Under the pieces are notes generated by a model. It ran no database searches. It saw nothing but the letters and a program-made list of their open reading frames with translations, and was not told the origin of the DNA. Position numbers and translations under genes: made by a program. This document shows, piece by piece, positions 46,455-57,100 of a stretch of DNA of 64,000 nucleotides; position 1 is the first letter of the stretch, and each line of letters begins with the position of its first letter. This DNA is from Symsagittifera roscoffensis (lineage: Eukaryota > Xenacoelomorpha > Acoela > Convolutidae), in the NCBI RefSeq assembly GCF_963678635.1, contig NC_087069.1, forward strand, positions 28,872,776 to 28,936,775. The letters run 5' to 3'.

Positions 46455-49068
46455 CGTGGGCTAAAAAAATTATTATTTTGAGACTGAAAAGCGGTGGTAT
46501 GGGGTTGTTCTATAATTTGTTCATAAGTATTTTCATCTTGTGAGTGGTGTGGCATTATATGTTGAATGGGACTTTGTGATATGGTTGGTCTAAAATTTTG
46601 ATTATGTGTTATGGCTAAATTTCGAAAATTACGTGGGACTAGGGATAATGGATGGTTATGTGGTAGGGGTGGTAACTGTGGTGCTGTTGGCGTTGTGTCT
46701 ACATTGTTATGTTCTTCGTCGTATGTGTTCTGTCTTGTTGCTATTTTTGTGTTATATTCTTTTATTTGTGCGTCTAAAAGAATTTTGTTTATAGATGTAG
46801 AAAAGATTCCAAAAAATCCTGCAAATAGTATGCGTGCTACACTTGCTTGTCTATTGACTTGTGTGTGTATAGCACATGTGTTATAGATTCTTTTTAAGAG
46901 TGAAAAAAGAAATCCAATAAAGTTAAACATTGCGTATAAAATAGTCAGTTTTTCTAAGATGTAGTAGGGCCATCCTAGAAAATCAAGAATTTCATTCTTG
47001 AGTGTAACAAAGCTAAAAATATTGATAGGTGATATATCTTGGGGACGGTATTTTTCACCGTTTAGATATATATAATCTTTAATGTCTTTAAAATATCCGC
47101 TATAGTCTTGCGTATAGATGTCTGCAAATCCTGCGGTTTCGGCAAGTTTGCGTAAGTTTTGGTCAATTGATTGTCTTTGTATTGTGTCCATTTGTGTTAA
47201 TAATTCTTGGAATTGTTGTGTTCTAATGTGATGTTGAATATCTGATTTTGAGTATATTCCTATTGATTGTAAGTCTATATTTGGGTTTCGAGCGATAGCG
47301 CGAATGCTTTCTGGTGAAAATTTTTTGAGTGATTGCATTAATGTGGGATATGGGGTGAGAAGGTAATATTTATCTTCATCAGGGTTTAGTTGTACTACAT
47401 TGTGGCTATTTTCTGATCCACATGGGACTGCGGTATCCCAGAAATAGGTTCTTCGTGAAAGTGTGTCAACGAAATGTACTTTATTCTTATAAAAGATAGG
47501 GATTCTTTTATAGCATCGTTTATCTTCAAAAACGTATAGTGGTGATACTTTTTTAGTACAAGTATAAAACCATAAGATGTTTCCTTCATAGTCTAAAAAA
47601 TTTGATCTATTTCCTGATAGTAAAAATCCTGCGTAGGGTATTTTTAATACTGCTAGTGCAAGTGATTGTAATATTTGTGTTCTTTCTAATTCGCATAGTT
47701 GGTGTAGTGTTTCTAATTCGGAGAGTGACATTTCTTGAAAAATTCGGCTAATCGTATAGTCTAGTTTCATGTCTAAGTGAATATCATAGTGGATATTACC
47801 AAAATATGTACTATTCATTAGTGATAGTTCTTGTAAACGTGTGCTTTGATCGTCTTGGGGCTTTAAATGTCCACCAGGTTGACCTGTATTCTTTTGAAAA
47901 TGAACTGGTATGTATGATGTTCCTTCATTTGGAGGATGACTTGTGGCGTATGGGTCGACTTTTATTTTTCCAGTGGTCATGTCGAATCCATTTTCGTATT
48001 CAACTAATATTTCGGAGTATTGTGTTTTGTGAAGTGGGTTTCTGTATTTACATGCAAGTTCTGTTTCTTGATATATTTGAAAACGTGTTAATTTATTTTC
48101 TATATTATGAATGTTTCTAAAATTAGAACTTATTTTTCGTAATGGATTTACTTGTTCATATGGTATTGATTGTATAAAATATTTTTCGTGAAATTTTATC
48201 ATACGAGCGTGTATTTTTGCTACTTGAAATGTTGTACATGTGTCTTCAGGGAACCAAACAATTGTTGCTTGTGTTCGTGTTGTAGGGTCGCAATAACCTT
48301 GGTCGTTTTTACAAGGTAATCTAATTCCTTGATAGATCATTGTGTTGTCTGATAAATCTCGTGTGAGTTGTATTTTTTCGAGTTGTATTTTCCAATCGAA
48401 AAACATGATCTCTTGGTATCCTTTGTTTTTTGTGTCTGCTTTGCAGTTTGATGGGTTATTTATACCAATGTGTGGTATCCAGTGTTTATCGTGCATGTCA
48501 TAGGTTAATCGTCCGTGTGCGCCGTTATATGGGTACTTTTCATCTAATTTTATATGTCCTTGATATCTTTCTGCTTGATGTACAGAATCTGAAAAAACTT
48601 GGAAATATACTAACTTTCTATCTGTGTTTTTATTTTTTGTGATGTTTAGTCGGAGTAACTCGTTTTTACAATCTTCAGGATTGAGATGTAAAAGTCGTTC
48701 TATATTACTCTGGTAGAATGATTCATGGTCAAGTCGGTTTTTATTTCCGTTTGAGACTTGTGAACAATGTACTTTCTTTTCAGAAAATGTTGCTGTGAAT
48801 TTATATCCTGTAATTGTTGTTGCTCGGGCTTTTGAATAAAGTGTTGCTATTACATTTGTAGTTTCTATGGCTTGGGGTTCTGTTTCGCATTGTGATACTT
48901 GATTTATTGCATAGCATACTTGTGTAGTGTTTTTTGTTCGTTTTCTTCACAATCGTAATGTGTTACTAATAAATCTTGGGGTCCTGTGCGGGGAGAAGGG
49001 TTTATGTTTTGATTTGAGATTACTAGAAAAAAGAGTTGGAGAAAAATTAATAATTTTAGAATATACAT
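46451..49068 (-). pseudogene. env: Envelope-type glycoprotein, chuvirus-like, with one frame break
   Basis: The coding region starts at ATG 49068 with a hydrophobic signal peptide (MYILKLLIFLQLFFLVIS) and overlaps the end of ORF F by 13 nt. This first frame stops at 48904. The body of the protein continues in a different frame, open from about 48960 to 46451, so one frame change is needed between about 48905 and 48965; an A6 run lies there. The body is Cys-containing and large. A central block (LCELERTQILQSLALAVLK, GNRSNFLDYEG, CYKRIPIFYKNKVHFVDTLS) resembles the mononegaviral glycoproteins of chuviruses. Near residues 525-600 of the main frame are a membrane segment (LTILYAMFNFIGFLFSLL) and a second hydrophobic stretch, followed by a ~90-residue tail. 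The family mediates attachment and membrane fusion. As written this copy is broken, unless the break is a sequencing error. Confidence 0.7.
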
Positions 49069-50189
49069 GTGTATGATAATCCTGAGTATGGGTTATAAAA
49101 TGTGATGTAACCAATTGTCTTTTTGGTATATCTGTCGTATTTATATATTACTTCAGTGGTTATAAATGGTGGTGGTAGTGATTGAGCTGTTATGTTTGGT
49201 GGATTTAATGGGTAGGGATGTTGAGTAATGTTGTTTAATTTAACTGTGATTTCAAACTTTAATTGTAAACTGTTTTGTTGGAGTATTTGGATATTGTGAT
49301 CACGGATATCGTCGTGAATGTCTTGTCGGTATTGTAATCTATTAAGTGCCCAGTTGCGAAGGCGATTACTTTCTAGATGTTGTCCAAATAATGGTGGAGG
49401 TGCTGTAAATGTATTCCAATCTAGTCTTAAAGGGATATTTGTTGATGATTGTTCTCGATATCTAGCGTCGAGGTTAATTGGGAAATTTAAGTTAAAAGGT
49501 GGTGGTGAAATCTGGCTTATTGATGGTGTTGATGGTAGTGATAATGTTTCTGGTAGTGATGAGGATGTTGTTGTATCCGTAGAAATATCTATTGGATCAT
49601 TGACTAAATTTAGTTCACCTTGTGTAAATGAATGTGTTGTCCAATATGTTAGTCGTGATGTTTGGTTTGGGGGATTAAAGGGATTTTCACGTATTTGTTC
49701 AGATGTTGGCGTTGAACCTAAGTAATCTGATGGTAGGCTTGAGGTGCTACGTTGTGAAAGAAGCGTAGGGGTTTCTGGTAATATACCAATGGGGTTTTCT
49801 GGAGTGTTTTGTGATGGGGATTGAGGTATATCAAAATGAACTCGGGGTGTTTGAAAATTTCTGTTTCGTCGAGGATGTATAATTTGTCTATTTATTTCGA
49901 CTGTATTTTGGTTTTGACTAGGATTTCTTATTCTACTTAATTCTTGTGGTAGTGTTGGGTATAAGTTGTATGTTGGTTCACTCAAAGGTGCTTGTCGTTG
50001 AACTGGTTCTAGTGGTTCAGATAAACGAGCGTGTCGTTCTTCAAAAGTGTATGGGTTATCTTGAAAGGAAATTCGTGTAGATGTTTGAGGATTTTGGGTA
50101 GTTGAAGGTGTTGTTGGGTTATCTTGGGATGATGTCGGTGAAGACTGACTTTGTGACTGTTGGGTAGCAATTTTTGATAGCTTTTTGGT
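49056..50189 (-). CDS. ORF F, ATG-less Ser/Pro/Asn-rich frame (about 377 codons)
   Basis: The frame is open from 50189 down to a stop at 49056 and contains no ATG at all, because the apparent start at 49985 is TTG. Immediately upstream of the open part the minus strand reads AAAAGAATAG, so a splice acceptor AG could coincide with the in-frame TAG that closes the frame. The first ~270 residues are low-complexity (Gln, Ser, Pro, Thr, Asn). The last ~60 are more ordered (EVIYKYDRYTKKTIGYITFY). It overlaps env by 13 nt. It may be an exon joined to an upstream leader, or be reached by frameshifting. I do not recognise it. Confidence 0.5.
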   Translation of the reverse strand, partial: TKKLSKIATQQSQSQSSPTSSQDNPTTPSTTQNPQTSTRISFQDNPYTFEERHARLSEPLEPVQRQAPLSEPTYNLYPTLPQELSRIRNPSQNQNTVEINRQIIHPRRNRNFQTPRVHFDIPQSPSQNTPENPIGILPETPTLLSQRSTSSLPSDYLGSTPTSEQIRENPFNPPNQTSRLTYWTTHSFTQGELNLVNDPIDISTDTTTSSSLPETLSLPSTPSISQISPPPFNLNFPINLDARYREQSSTNIPLRLDWNTFTAPPPLFGQHLESNRLRNWALNRLQYRQDIHDDIRDHNIQILQQNSLQLKFEITVKLNNITQHPYPLNPPNITAQSLPPPFITTEVIYKYDRYTKKTIGYITFYNPYSGLSYTCIF

Positions 50190-50197
50190 CTATTCTT

Positions 50198-50386
50198 TTA
50201 GTGAAAAAGTTTATGTTTATTATAGTATTCTTCTAAGAAAAGAATTAGGAGGATTGTTGCTAGAGCGAATGTGATGATTGCTTTCTTTATACATTTGCAT
50301 ATGGTCAAAATGAGGGATGATAGAAATGTTATGAATATTACAAATAGTAGAAAAATATCAGTTCTACTGAAAATAGTTCGTATCAT
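50198..50386 (-). CDS. ORF E, 62-aa membrane protein
   Basis: The peptide is almost wholly hydrophobic with two likely membrane segments (IFLLFVIFITFLSSLILTI and IITFALATILLILFL) separated by CKCIKK, and a short polar tail. Its ATG (50386-50384) overlaps the stop of ORF D (50385-50383) as ATGA. Small membrane proteins of this kind in viruses include viroporins and assembly factors, but the sequence alone does not show a role. The region is missing from the deleted copy, so conservation cannot be tested here. Confidence 0.5.
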   Translation of the reverse strand: MIRTIFSRTDIFLLFVIFITFLSSLILTICKCIKKAIITFALATILLILFLEEYYNKHKLFH

Positions 50387-50613
50387 TTAGACAAATTGTA
50401 TGAATCGTACCTGTGGATATAATCAAGGGTTTTTGAAAGTTGGAGAAATAGTTCGAATATAGTGTAGAAAATTAAAAAAATATTACAAAAAATGATTAAG
50501 ATTATTAGAAAAGATTCAAGGATATCAAAAGGAAATATTATGAAAGTTTCAAGTATCGTAAAAAATTGTTTGAGATTTGTGATAATTTTAGTGACTGTTT
50601 GATAGAAGAGCAT
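50383..50613 (-). CDS. ORF D, 76-aa membrane protein
   Basis: The start codon given by the frame is at 50613. A strongly hydrophobic middle (FIIFPFDILESFLIILIIFC and NIFLIFYTIFELFL) suggests one or two membrane spans, followed by a polar end. It is coupled to ORF E by an ATGA overlap. The composition is AT-driven (Ile, Phe, Leu), so chance is a possible explanation, but the exact coupling with ORF E supports a real gene. Confidence 0.45.
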   Translation of the reverse strand: MLFYQTVTKIITNLKQFFTILETFIIFPFDILESFLIILIIFCNIFLIFYTIFELFLQLSKTLDYIHRYDSYNLSK

Positions 50614-51206
50614 TTAAGAAATGACTTCGTGATCGAATATTTTTTGTTGTTTGGGGCAATTTTCAAGTGTGGTCGGATTATTTATTAGTTTTTTGACAAG
50701 TGGGTTGAGTTTTGTAAAAAATTGTTGGGGGCAATTTTTATGGTGATCGGGAGGTCTTCTTTGTCTTTATTTTCATTTGTCAAATGATCTGGGGTATTTT
50801 TGAGATTTTTATACTTTAGGCTAAATAAAATGGTCGTTCTTTTACTTTAGGCTAATTTAACATATTTGTTTGGGGAATATTTGAGGTCTGAGTTAGGGAA
50901 ATATTGTTGATCTTTGGTTTATTAGATAAGGGAGGGTTATGATATTATGGTGATATTTATTTTAGTTGTCAAGTTGGAGTGGTTTGCTTATTTTTGACCT
51001 GGAGGTCGTAGAGTTATAGTTATAGATATGCCTGGAGTTTAATATTTTTCGTCTAGTTGGTTTGTGTTAAAGTTATAGAAGGTGACGGATTGGATGAATC
51101 CTATTGGCTAATTTTGAACTAGAATCGCTGCGTGTTTGTCAGCATGTTATCTTGAAATATGAAAGTGTAAAATGTTTCAGAGGTGCAAAGATTATTAAAT
51201 GTAGAA
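50614..51206 (-). other. Non-coding spacer between pol and ORF D
   Basis: No frame of note is seen. The motif TACTTTAGGCTA occurs twice (about 50810 and 50841). The spacer could hold a promoter or splice sites for the downstream genes. I see no decisive signal. Confidence 0.45.
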
Positions 51207-51808
51207 TTAAAGTTGTTTTTGAAATTCAACTTTCTTTAATATTTTAGATTGTGGGATGAATAATTTATAATTTTTACGTGGTTGATTTCTAAGTCGTGAA
51301 GACTCTCTATGTTCTGATTTGTAGATTTGTTCTTGGGGTATTATTTGTTCTGTCATTTTTCTATTTTTTCTTTCTTTTTGAGATGTATTTTGATCTAGAT
51401 TTTTTGTGTTGTTTTTTGTGGTGGTTGATTTTGTTATTTGGTTTTTGAGGTGAACATCTTTTTGTTCCTTTGTTGTATTTTCCGTATGTTGGTCATTTTG
51501 AATAACTTGTAAACCTGTAAACGAATATAATTGAGTTAGTTCGCGGAGTGCGTATTCTTTTGGATAATAAGGTAATAGGTTATTTCGGTGTTGAACGATT
51601 TTTTTTTGTCTGAGTCGGTGATTTTATATGTGACATCAGTGGGTTTTAAAATTATTTGGTATGGTCCTTTACGAAGGGGTTGTAATTTTTTTGAAATTCC
51701 TTTTTGAGTATTAAAATTGGGTATTAAAACAAATGTTCCAATTTTTAAATCGGAGTTTGGTGTAAAGCGTGAATTTATTTGTTCATTAATATTTTGCCTT
51801 TGTAACAA
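51207..51808 (-). pseudogene. pol: Integrase C-terminal domain and Pol tail, shifted at an A9 run
   Basis: The frame 51808-51536 continues the integrase after the in-frame TAA at 51859-51857. It has a GPY/F-like module (PLRKGPYQIILKPTDVTYKI) typical of gypsy integrases. At an A9 run (51607-51599 on the minus strand) the conserved text moves to the -1 frame, which then stays open to a stop at 51207 and ends with a basic RLRNQPRKNYKLF motif. The run contains the A-AAA-AAA slippery pattern. Either a -1 shift is used here, or one A is missing or added. Confidence 0.65.
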
Positions 51809-51856
51809 CTTTTTTGTTACTTTTTGGTAAATTTCATTGTGTTTTTTATCTCTGTT

Positions 51857-52785
51857 TTAAATCCATTCGGTGTGTGTACCGGAGGCTAATTTAAGAATTT
51901 GTGGGTGATGAAAATGATCTTCATCGTGTGTATGTAATGGTAGGTTATAACAAATTGAGTCTTTATTTGGTTGACAATAACCTTGTGCGTTTTTATGAGA
52001 GTTTGCTGTAAACATTATTGGTTTGCGTGGCTTTTGGTTAAAAACCATTTCATATGGTGACATTCCTAGAGTTGTCGTAATTTGTGAATTATATGCTAAG
52101 GGAAATAATTTTACATCTGCTGACCATTCGGTGTATCTTGTATCATTTCCATTGATGATACATCTGAGATATTCTTGTAATGAACGGTTCATACCTTCGA
52201 CTAAGCCGTTTGTCCAAGGTGCGTGAGATGTACGTGGTTTGTGTTTGATGTTATATAGATGACATAGTGTGATGATTTCATTATTTATGAATTCTGTACC
52301 GTTGTCTGTAACTAAAATTTCTGGTAGTCCGAATTTTGCTATCCAGTGTTCATAAAGCGTTGTGTAAGCATAATAAGCGTTACAATGTGGTACTGGGTTA
52401 AGTGCTACATAATGTGTAAATGCGTCAACAATTACCATAATGTAGGAGTTTCCTTCTGATGAGGGTGAAATTGGTCCTTTAGTATCAAATGAGATACGAT
52501 GGTTAAAGTACAAACTTTGTCCTTTAAAATCTTGTTTTTGTGCTGTTTGTTTTTGATTTGGGTAAGGTTTATTTAGTTGGCATACTATACAGTCATTGCA
52601 TAGTACTTTTATCCAAATTGGTGCATTTGGGAAATAAACGTTTTGTATAAAATTTGAATATGTTGTCTCTGATCCAGAGTGTCCTTTAATATTTTGTGTA
52701 TGTGAAATATTAAAAGCTATGAGAATCATACTTAAAGGGAGACAGGGAACTGTAGATTCATTTAATTTGTATTCTAGAGGTCTGT
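51857..52785 (-). CDS. pol: Integrase zinc domain and DDE core (part of pol)
   Basis: The zinc ligands are visible as H-x-H-type SHTQNIKGHSG followed by CNDCIVC. The catalytic residues are D in ISFDTKGPI, D in LVTDNGTEF and E in GLVEGMNRSLQE, so the core is intact. The frame is open about 19 codons upstream of the first ATG (52729), to about 52785, where a frame change separates it from the RNase H side. It ends at an in-frame TAA, after which homology goes on in the same frame. In the family this enzyme inserts the cDNA and makes short target duplications. Confidence 0.85.
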
Positions 52786-54162
52786 GTTTGTTGTATTATT
52801 GAATTTTCGAAAATATCGGAGGAGTGTTTTATTTCCTAAAATAGTTGTATCTGCCTTGACGGGTTTAGTTTTATATTTGTGCCATGATTTTAGTTGTCGA
52901 ATTACTGGGTCAAGATTTTGATATTGTTTCAGTGTTGAAATTGTAATTGTTTCTGTTGGGGGGATAAAAATGTTTTCAATTTCTAATTTAGATAAGGGTA
53001 TTGTATCAAGTGGGTCATGGAGGTCAAAAACTTGATTTATTGTGTATTTTGAATCGTTTGTTTGTGGTCCTGATAAGTTTATTTTATCAGTTAAATTTTC
53101 TTTTTCAATTAGTGGAAAATGGTCTTTTTTAGGCGGGTGTTGTTTTATTCTTTTTTGTTGGGTGTAATTTTTTATCCATTGTGAATATGGGATTGGTTTA
53201 AAAGTTGATGTTCCAAGTAGGTCAACTTCGTAGTGATTATTTTGACAATCTAAATAAAGTGGGAAGTGTTGTAGATTGTTTATCTGTGATTGTTCAACGT
53301 CAGTTTTTACTGCATATTTGCATTCTAGTCAGGGTGATGTTTCATTTTCTGCAAGGTAAAATTTTATATTTTTGGGTATTTCAACTGTGGTTTTACGTGT
53401 AAGTAATTCAGGTGGCGTATTTCGACTTAAGGTGTCCGGTAATGCAAGATTTTTTCCTGCGGTCCAAACTATATGTAAGTTTGGGAATTTCATTAAAATT
53501 AGTTGAAATCTATAAACTCGGTGGTTTGGATTGGACTTTTGTGTAAAAAGAAAGATGATTGGTTTATGGTCTGTGAATAGAACTGTGGGATGTTTTGATC
53601 CAAGTATCAGAGATTCATATTCTGTTAGTGTATATATTATGGCTGTACATTCTCTCATTAGAGTTGAGAGTCGTAGCTCTGCTTGAGTGAATAATCGAGA
53701 ATTTGCTGATATGAGGTTCATTTTATTTGTACCATTATGTGATTGTAATAATGCTGCGCCGATGCCAAAGTTCGAAGCATCGCACATTGCATAAAATGGT
53801 TGATTTGAATCTGGAATTGTGTTTGAAATTTGTTCAGTTAGAAGTTTTTTAATTTCTTCAAATCGTGCTTGATGTTCTGTATTCCATTCAAAATTATTTT
53901 GTTGTCTAAGTATATTATAGAATGGTCGTAGATATAATTGCATTTTATAAACATATTTGCTTAAAAAGTTTAACATTCCAAGGAATTCTTGGATTTTCTT
54001 TTTATTTGTTGGTGGTTGGAGTTTTTGAATAGCGTCTATACGTGATTTCAATGGAGTGATTGTTTTTCTTTCTATATTATGTCCTAAGAATTTAACTCTT
54101 GTCAAAAAGAAGTGTGAATTATCGGGGGCGGCCTTCAGATTTTCGTTCTGAAGTATTTGGTG
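52786..54162 (-). pseudogene. pol: Pol: RT connection, RNase H and linker, with in-frame TAG and TGA
   Basis: After the TAG that ends the 1560-codon frame (54165-54163) the same frame continues with the RT thumb/connection (TRVKFLGHNIERKTITPL) and RNase H: YAMCDASNFGIGAALLQ, MRECTAIIYTL, LFTDHKPIIFLF and the end motif ALPDTLSRNTP. A TGA at 53331-53329 follows, in the context TGA-CTA-G. Beyond it the same frame stays open for about 180 codons of linker (to about 52790), including an integrase-like DPVIRQLKSWHKYK segment. All catalytic residues of RNase H seem present. The stops are either mutations or leaky codons. Confidence 0.8.
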
Positions 54163-57100
54163 CTATTGTTCTAAAACATTGAACATTTCCTCTTTTGTCT
54201 GTGATTGCATAAAAACATCGTCTAAATAGGTGATTGCGTTTTTCTTGAGTATTAGTGGTCTAAAAATTTTGCTCATAAAAGCTGAAAATGCTGCTGGTCT
54301 TATGGATATTCCATAGAATAAGCGGTTGAATTCGTATTGTTGGTTTCCAATAACAAATTGTGTTAAACGTCGTGATTGTTCATCTAATGGCATTTGATTA
54401 TATGCACTATTCATATCGGCGGTGGTAAAGTATTTTCCGTTTATTTTTGTTAAAATAACTTGTATTGGTTCAATGGGCCAATTACACTTTGATTCATCTA
54501 TGAGTGAGTTGAGGTATCTAGCATCGAGAACAATTTTTAATGATTCTCCTTTGGCTAGAATGATAACAGGGTTGATAAATGTGTTGCCTTTTGGTTGTTC
54601 TTCTTTGTTTACTGGTGATATAATGTTGTATTGTTCTAAAATGTCGAGTAATCTGTTCACTTTATCGTGTAAGTGAATTGGTACTTCACTTGCTCTTTGT
54701 TTTTTGAAAACTGCGTCTGGTTTTAATGGGAGATGTAGTGATGAGCTGATTTTGCCAACATCAAATTTGGATGTTGCATAGACTGATGAATATTTAATTA
54801 GCTGTTTGGCTAGTTTTTCAAATTCGTCTTGTGTTATTTGTGAATGTTGGAAATTAAACATTGTTAAAAATTTCTGTTGATTCTCTGTGTAGTTACTTAT
54901 GTTGAATGTAGGTTTGAAATATGGGGTTTTTGTGAAATAATCCGTATTTCTGTTTTCGTTACTTATTATATTATTTATAGATAATTCTTCATTAAGGATT
55001 GTGGATTGGCAAATATCTAGTAATTGGAGTATATTATTTACACGATATGCTTTTTCGTGTATTGGTGATATTGTAGCGTTGGTTTCGCAATAGCCTAAAA
55101 GTCCTAAAGGTAATGTTACTTGGTAAGGTGTATTGTTGTATACATGTAAGGAAATAATATCTGAATTCGAGTTTTTCAAATATTTTATTGATGAGATTGT
55201 GATTTTGAAAAACTTATGAATAGGTTTGAATTCAAAATCTGACATATAAAATTTTTGTTTGTTTTGCTTTTTATCATATTGGTGAACTTGTTTGATTGAA
55301 AAATTATAGATGTTTCCTGATAGTGGTTTCAAGTGTTTTCTTTGTTGGTTATATATTGGGTAAAATTTTGAAAAGAATGGTGGTTGTTTATTTAATCTTT
55401 GAAAAAATGTTAGCGATGTGTCTTTTGTTTTTGTATATTTATCTTTGATTAATATTTTACTATTCAAGATGTTGATTGTTGGTATATATTTAGAGATAAA
55501 TGGTATTCCAATGATATTGTGTTTAATATCAGTGATATGGAATATTTGTTTAAATGGTTTGGTTAAAATTTTGTTTTGCTCCATTGTTCTTGTGGGGAGA
55601 AGAAATAATTGAATTTTTCCGTAGTTTATTAATGTTGATCCTTGTGCTGTTGCTAGTTTGCTGGAGGTTTCAAGAGGTGTTAGCTTTGGGTGTAAGGTTT
55701 TTATTTCATTCCATGTGGGAATGTTTATTATATTTGATTCTGCTCCTGAATCAATTAAAAAATCAATTTCAAGATCTGGTGGTTGAAATTCTTTGCTTCT
55801 TGGACTTTCTAAAAGAAATGGTATTGTCCAAATTTTTTCTTTGGGTTGTTCTTTTTGTATGTTTTGATAGATGTGATTTGTATTCAAGCATTTTGTTTTT
55901 TCGTTCTCATTGGGTTGATTTGTAGTGTTAATTTCATTAGTTTTTTGTGTCGTCGGTGTGGAATGGATGGGTTCAATATAATAATTGTGAAGGAGTTCTG
56001 ATTGATTTTCATATATGTGTGATGAAAAAGGTTGTTCATATATAACAGGTTCATAGTCATTTTCGACTTTTATCATATTGATGGAGAGAGTGTTTTCTGT
56101 TTCACTTTCTGAGTCTGATGATTCACAGTTTATTTGATTGAGTTGTAACACATCTTTTACTGTGTCGTCAATACCTGGAGGGTCTGATGTTGTTTCTGGA
56201 TTTGATTGTACTTGATTTATATTCCTTTGATGTTTAGGTGTACTACTTCTATGGCGATTATTAGAATTATTATAATGGTTATTATTCCTGTGTGGTGATT
56301 GGGAATAATTTCTATAACGATTATTATAACTTGAATTACGATTTTGTGAAATATTTCGTGATCTGTTTTGGTAATTATTGTTTGGTCTGTTATAGTTCGA
56401 TCTATTATATGAGTTATTCCTTGATCGATTGTTTGGGTAATTCTGGTTTCGGTTGTTTGAATAACTTCTATTCCGATTATTGGAGTAGTTTCTATTCCTA
56501 TTGTATGATGAATTTTGTGATTGATTGTTTGGATAGTAATTATTTCTTGATTGGGAATTAGATCTAGAAACAAATCGTGTTGTATTTGAATTTGATCTGG
56601 AGTAGTTATTTCGACTATTTGGTCTTTTGTAGTGATTTTGTGATGAATTTTGCGTATTTCTTCGTTCTGGTGATCTTCCTCTATAACTTGAGTTATATGG
56701 TGATTGATTTCTTGTATAATTTGTATTGTTCGAGAGTGGTTTTCCTGAACTGTTGTTGCTGTACACAGTTTTGTTCGGTAGATTTTGATCTTTTTTCATG
56801 TATTGATAGAATGATTTATTTGGTTCTTTATATTTTTGAGGTTTATTTTGATTGTCTTGCTGTTTTTGTCTACATTCAGAAATACTATGTCCGTATCGTC
56901 GGCAATAATTACACCATTTTTTGAAAGATGGTTTGCCTTTAAAGTTTGGGTGTTTTTCGTAAATATTGAGTATTTCAGTGATTTTTTCAACGAGGTCTGT
57001 ATCTGATTCCTGTATATTGTTTATATTTGTGGAAGCTGTTTCAATTCTGTTAACGTATTGTAATTTCAGATTTTCCGTTTCTTCGAGTTTCATTGTGATT

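Noticed and set aside
49318-49725. 135-codon plus-strand frame, and other plus-strand frames across 43-60 kb
   Set aside because: They are shadows of minus-strand genes of the giant element, and LTR direction, primer site and domain order all point to the minus strand.
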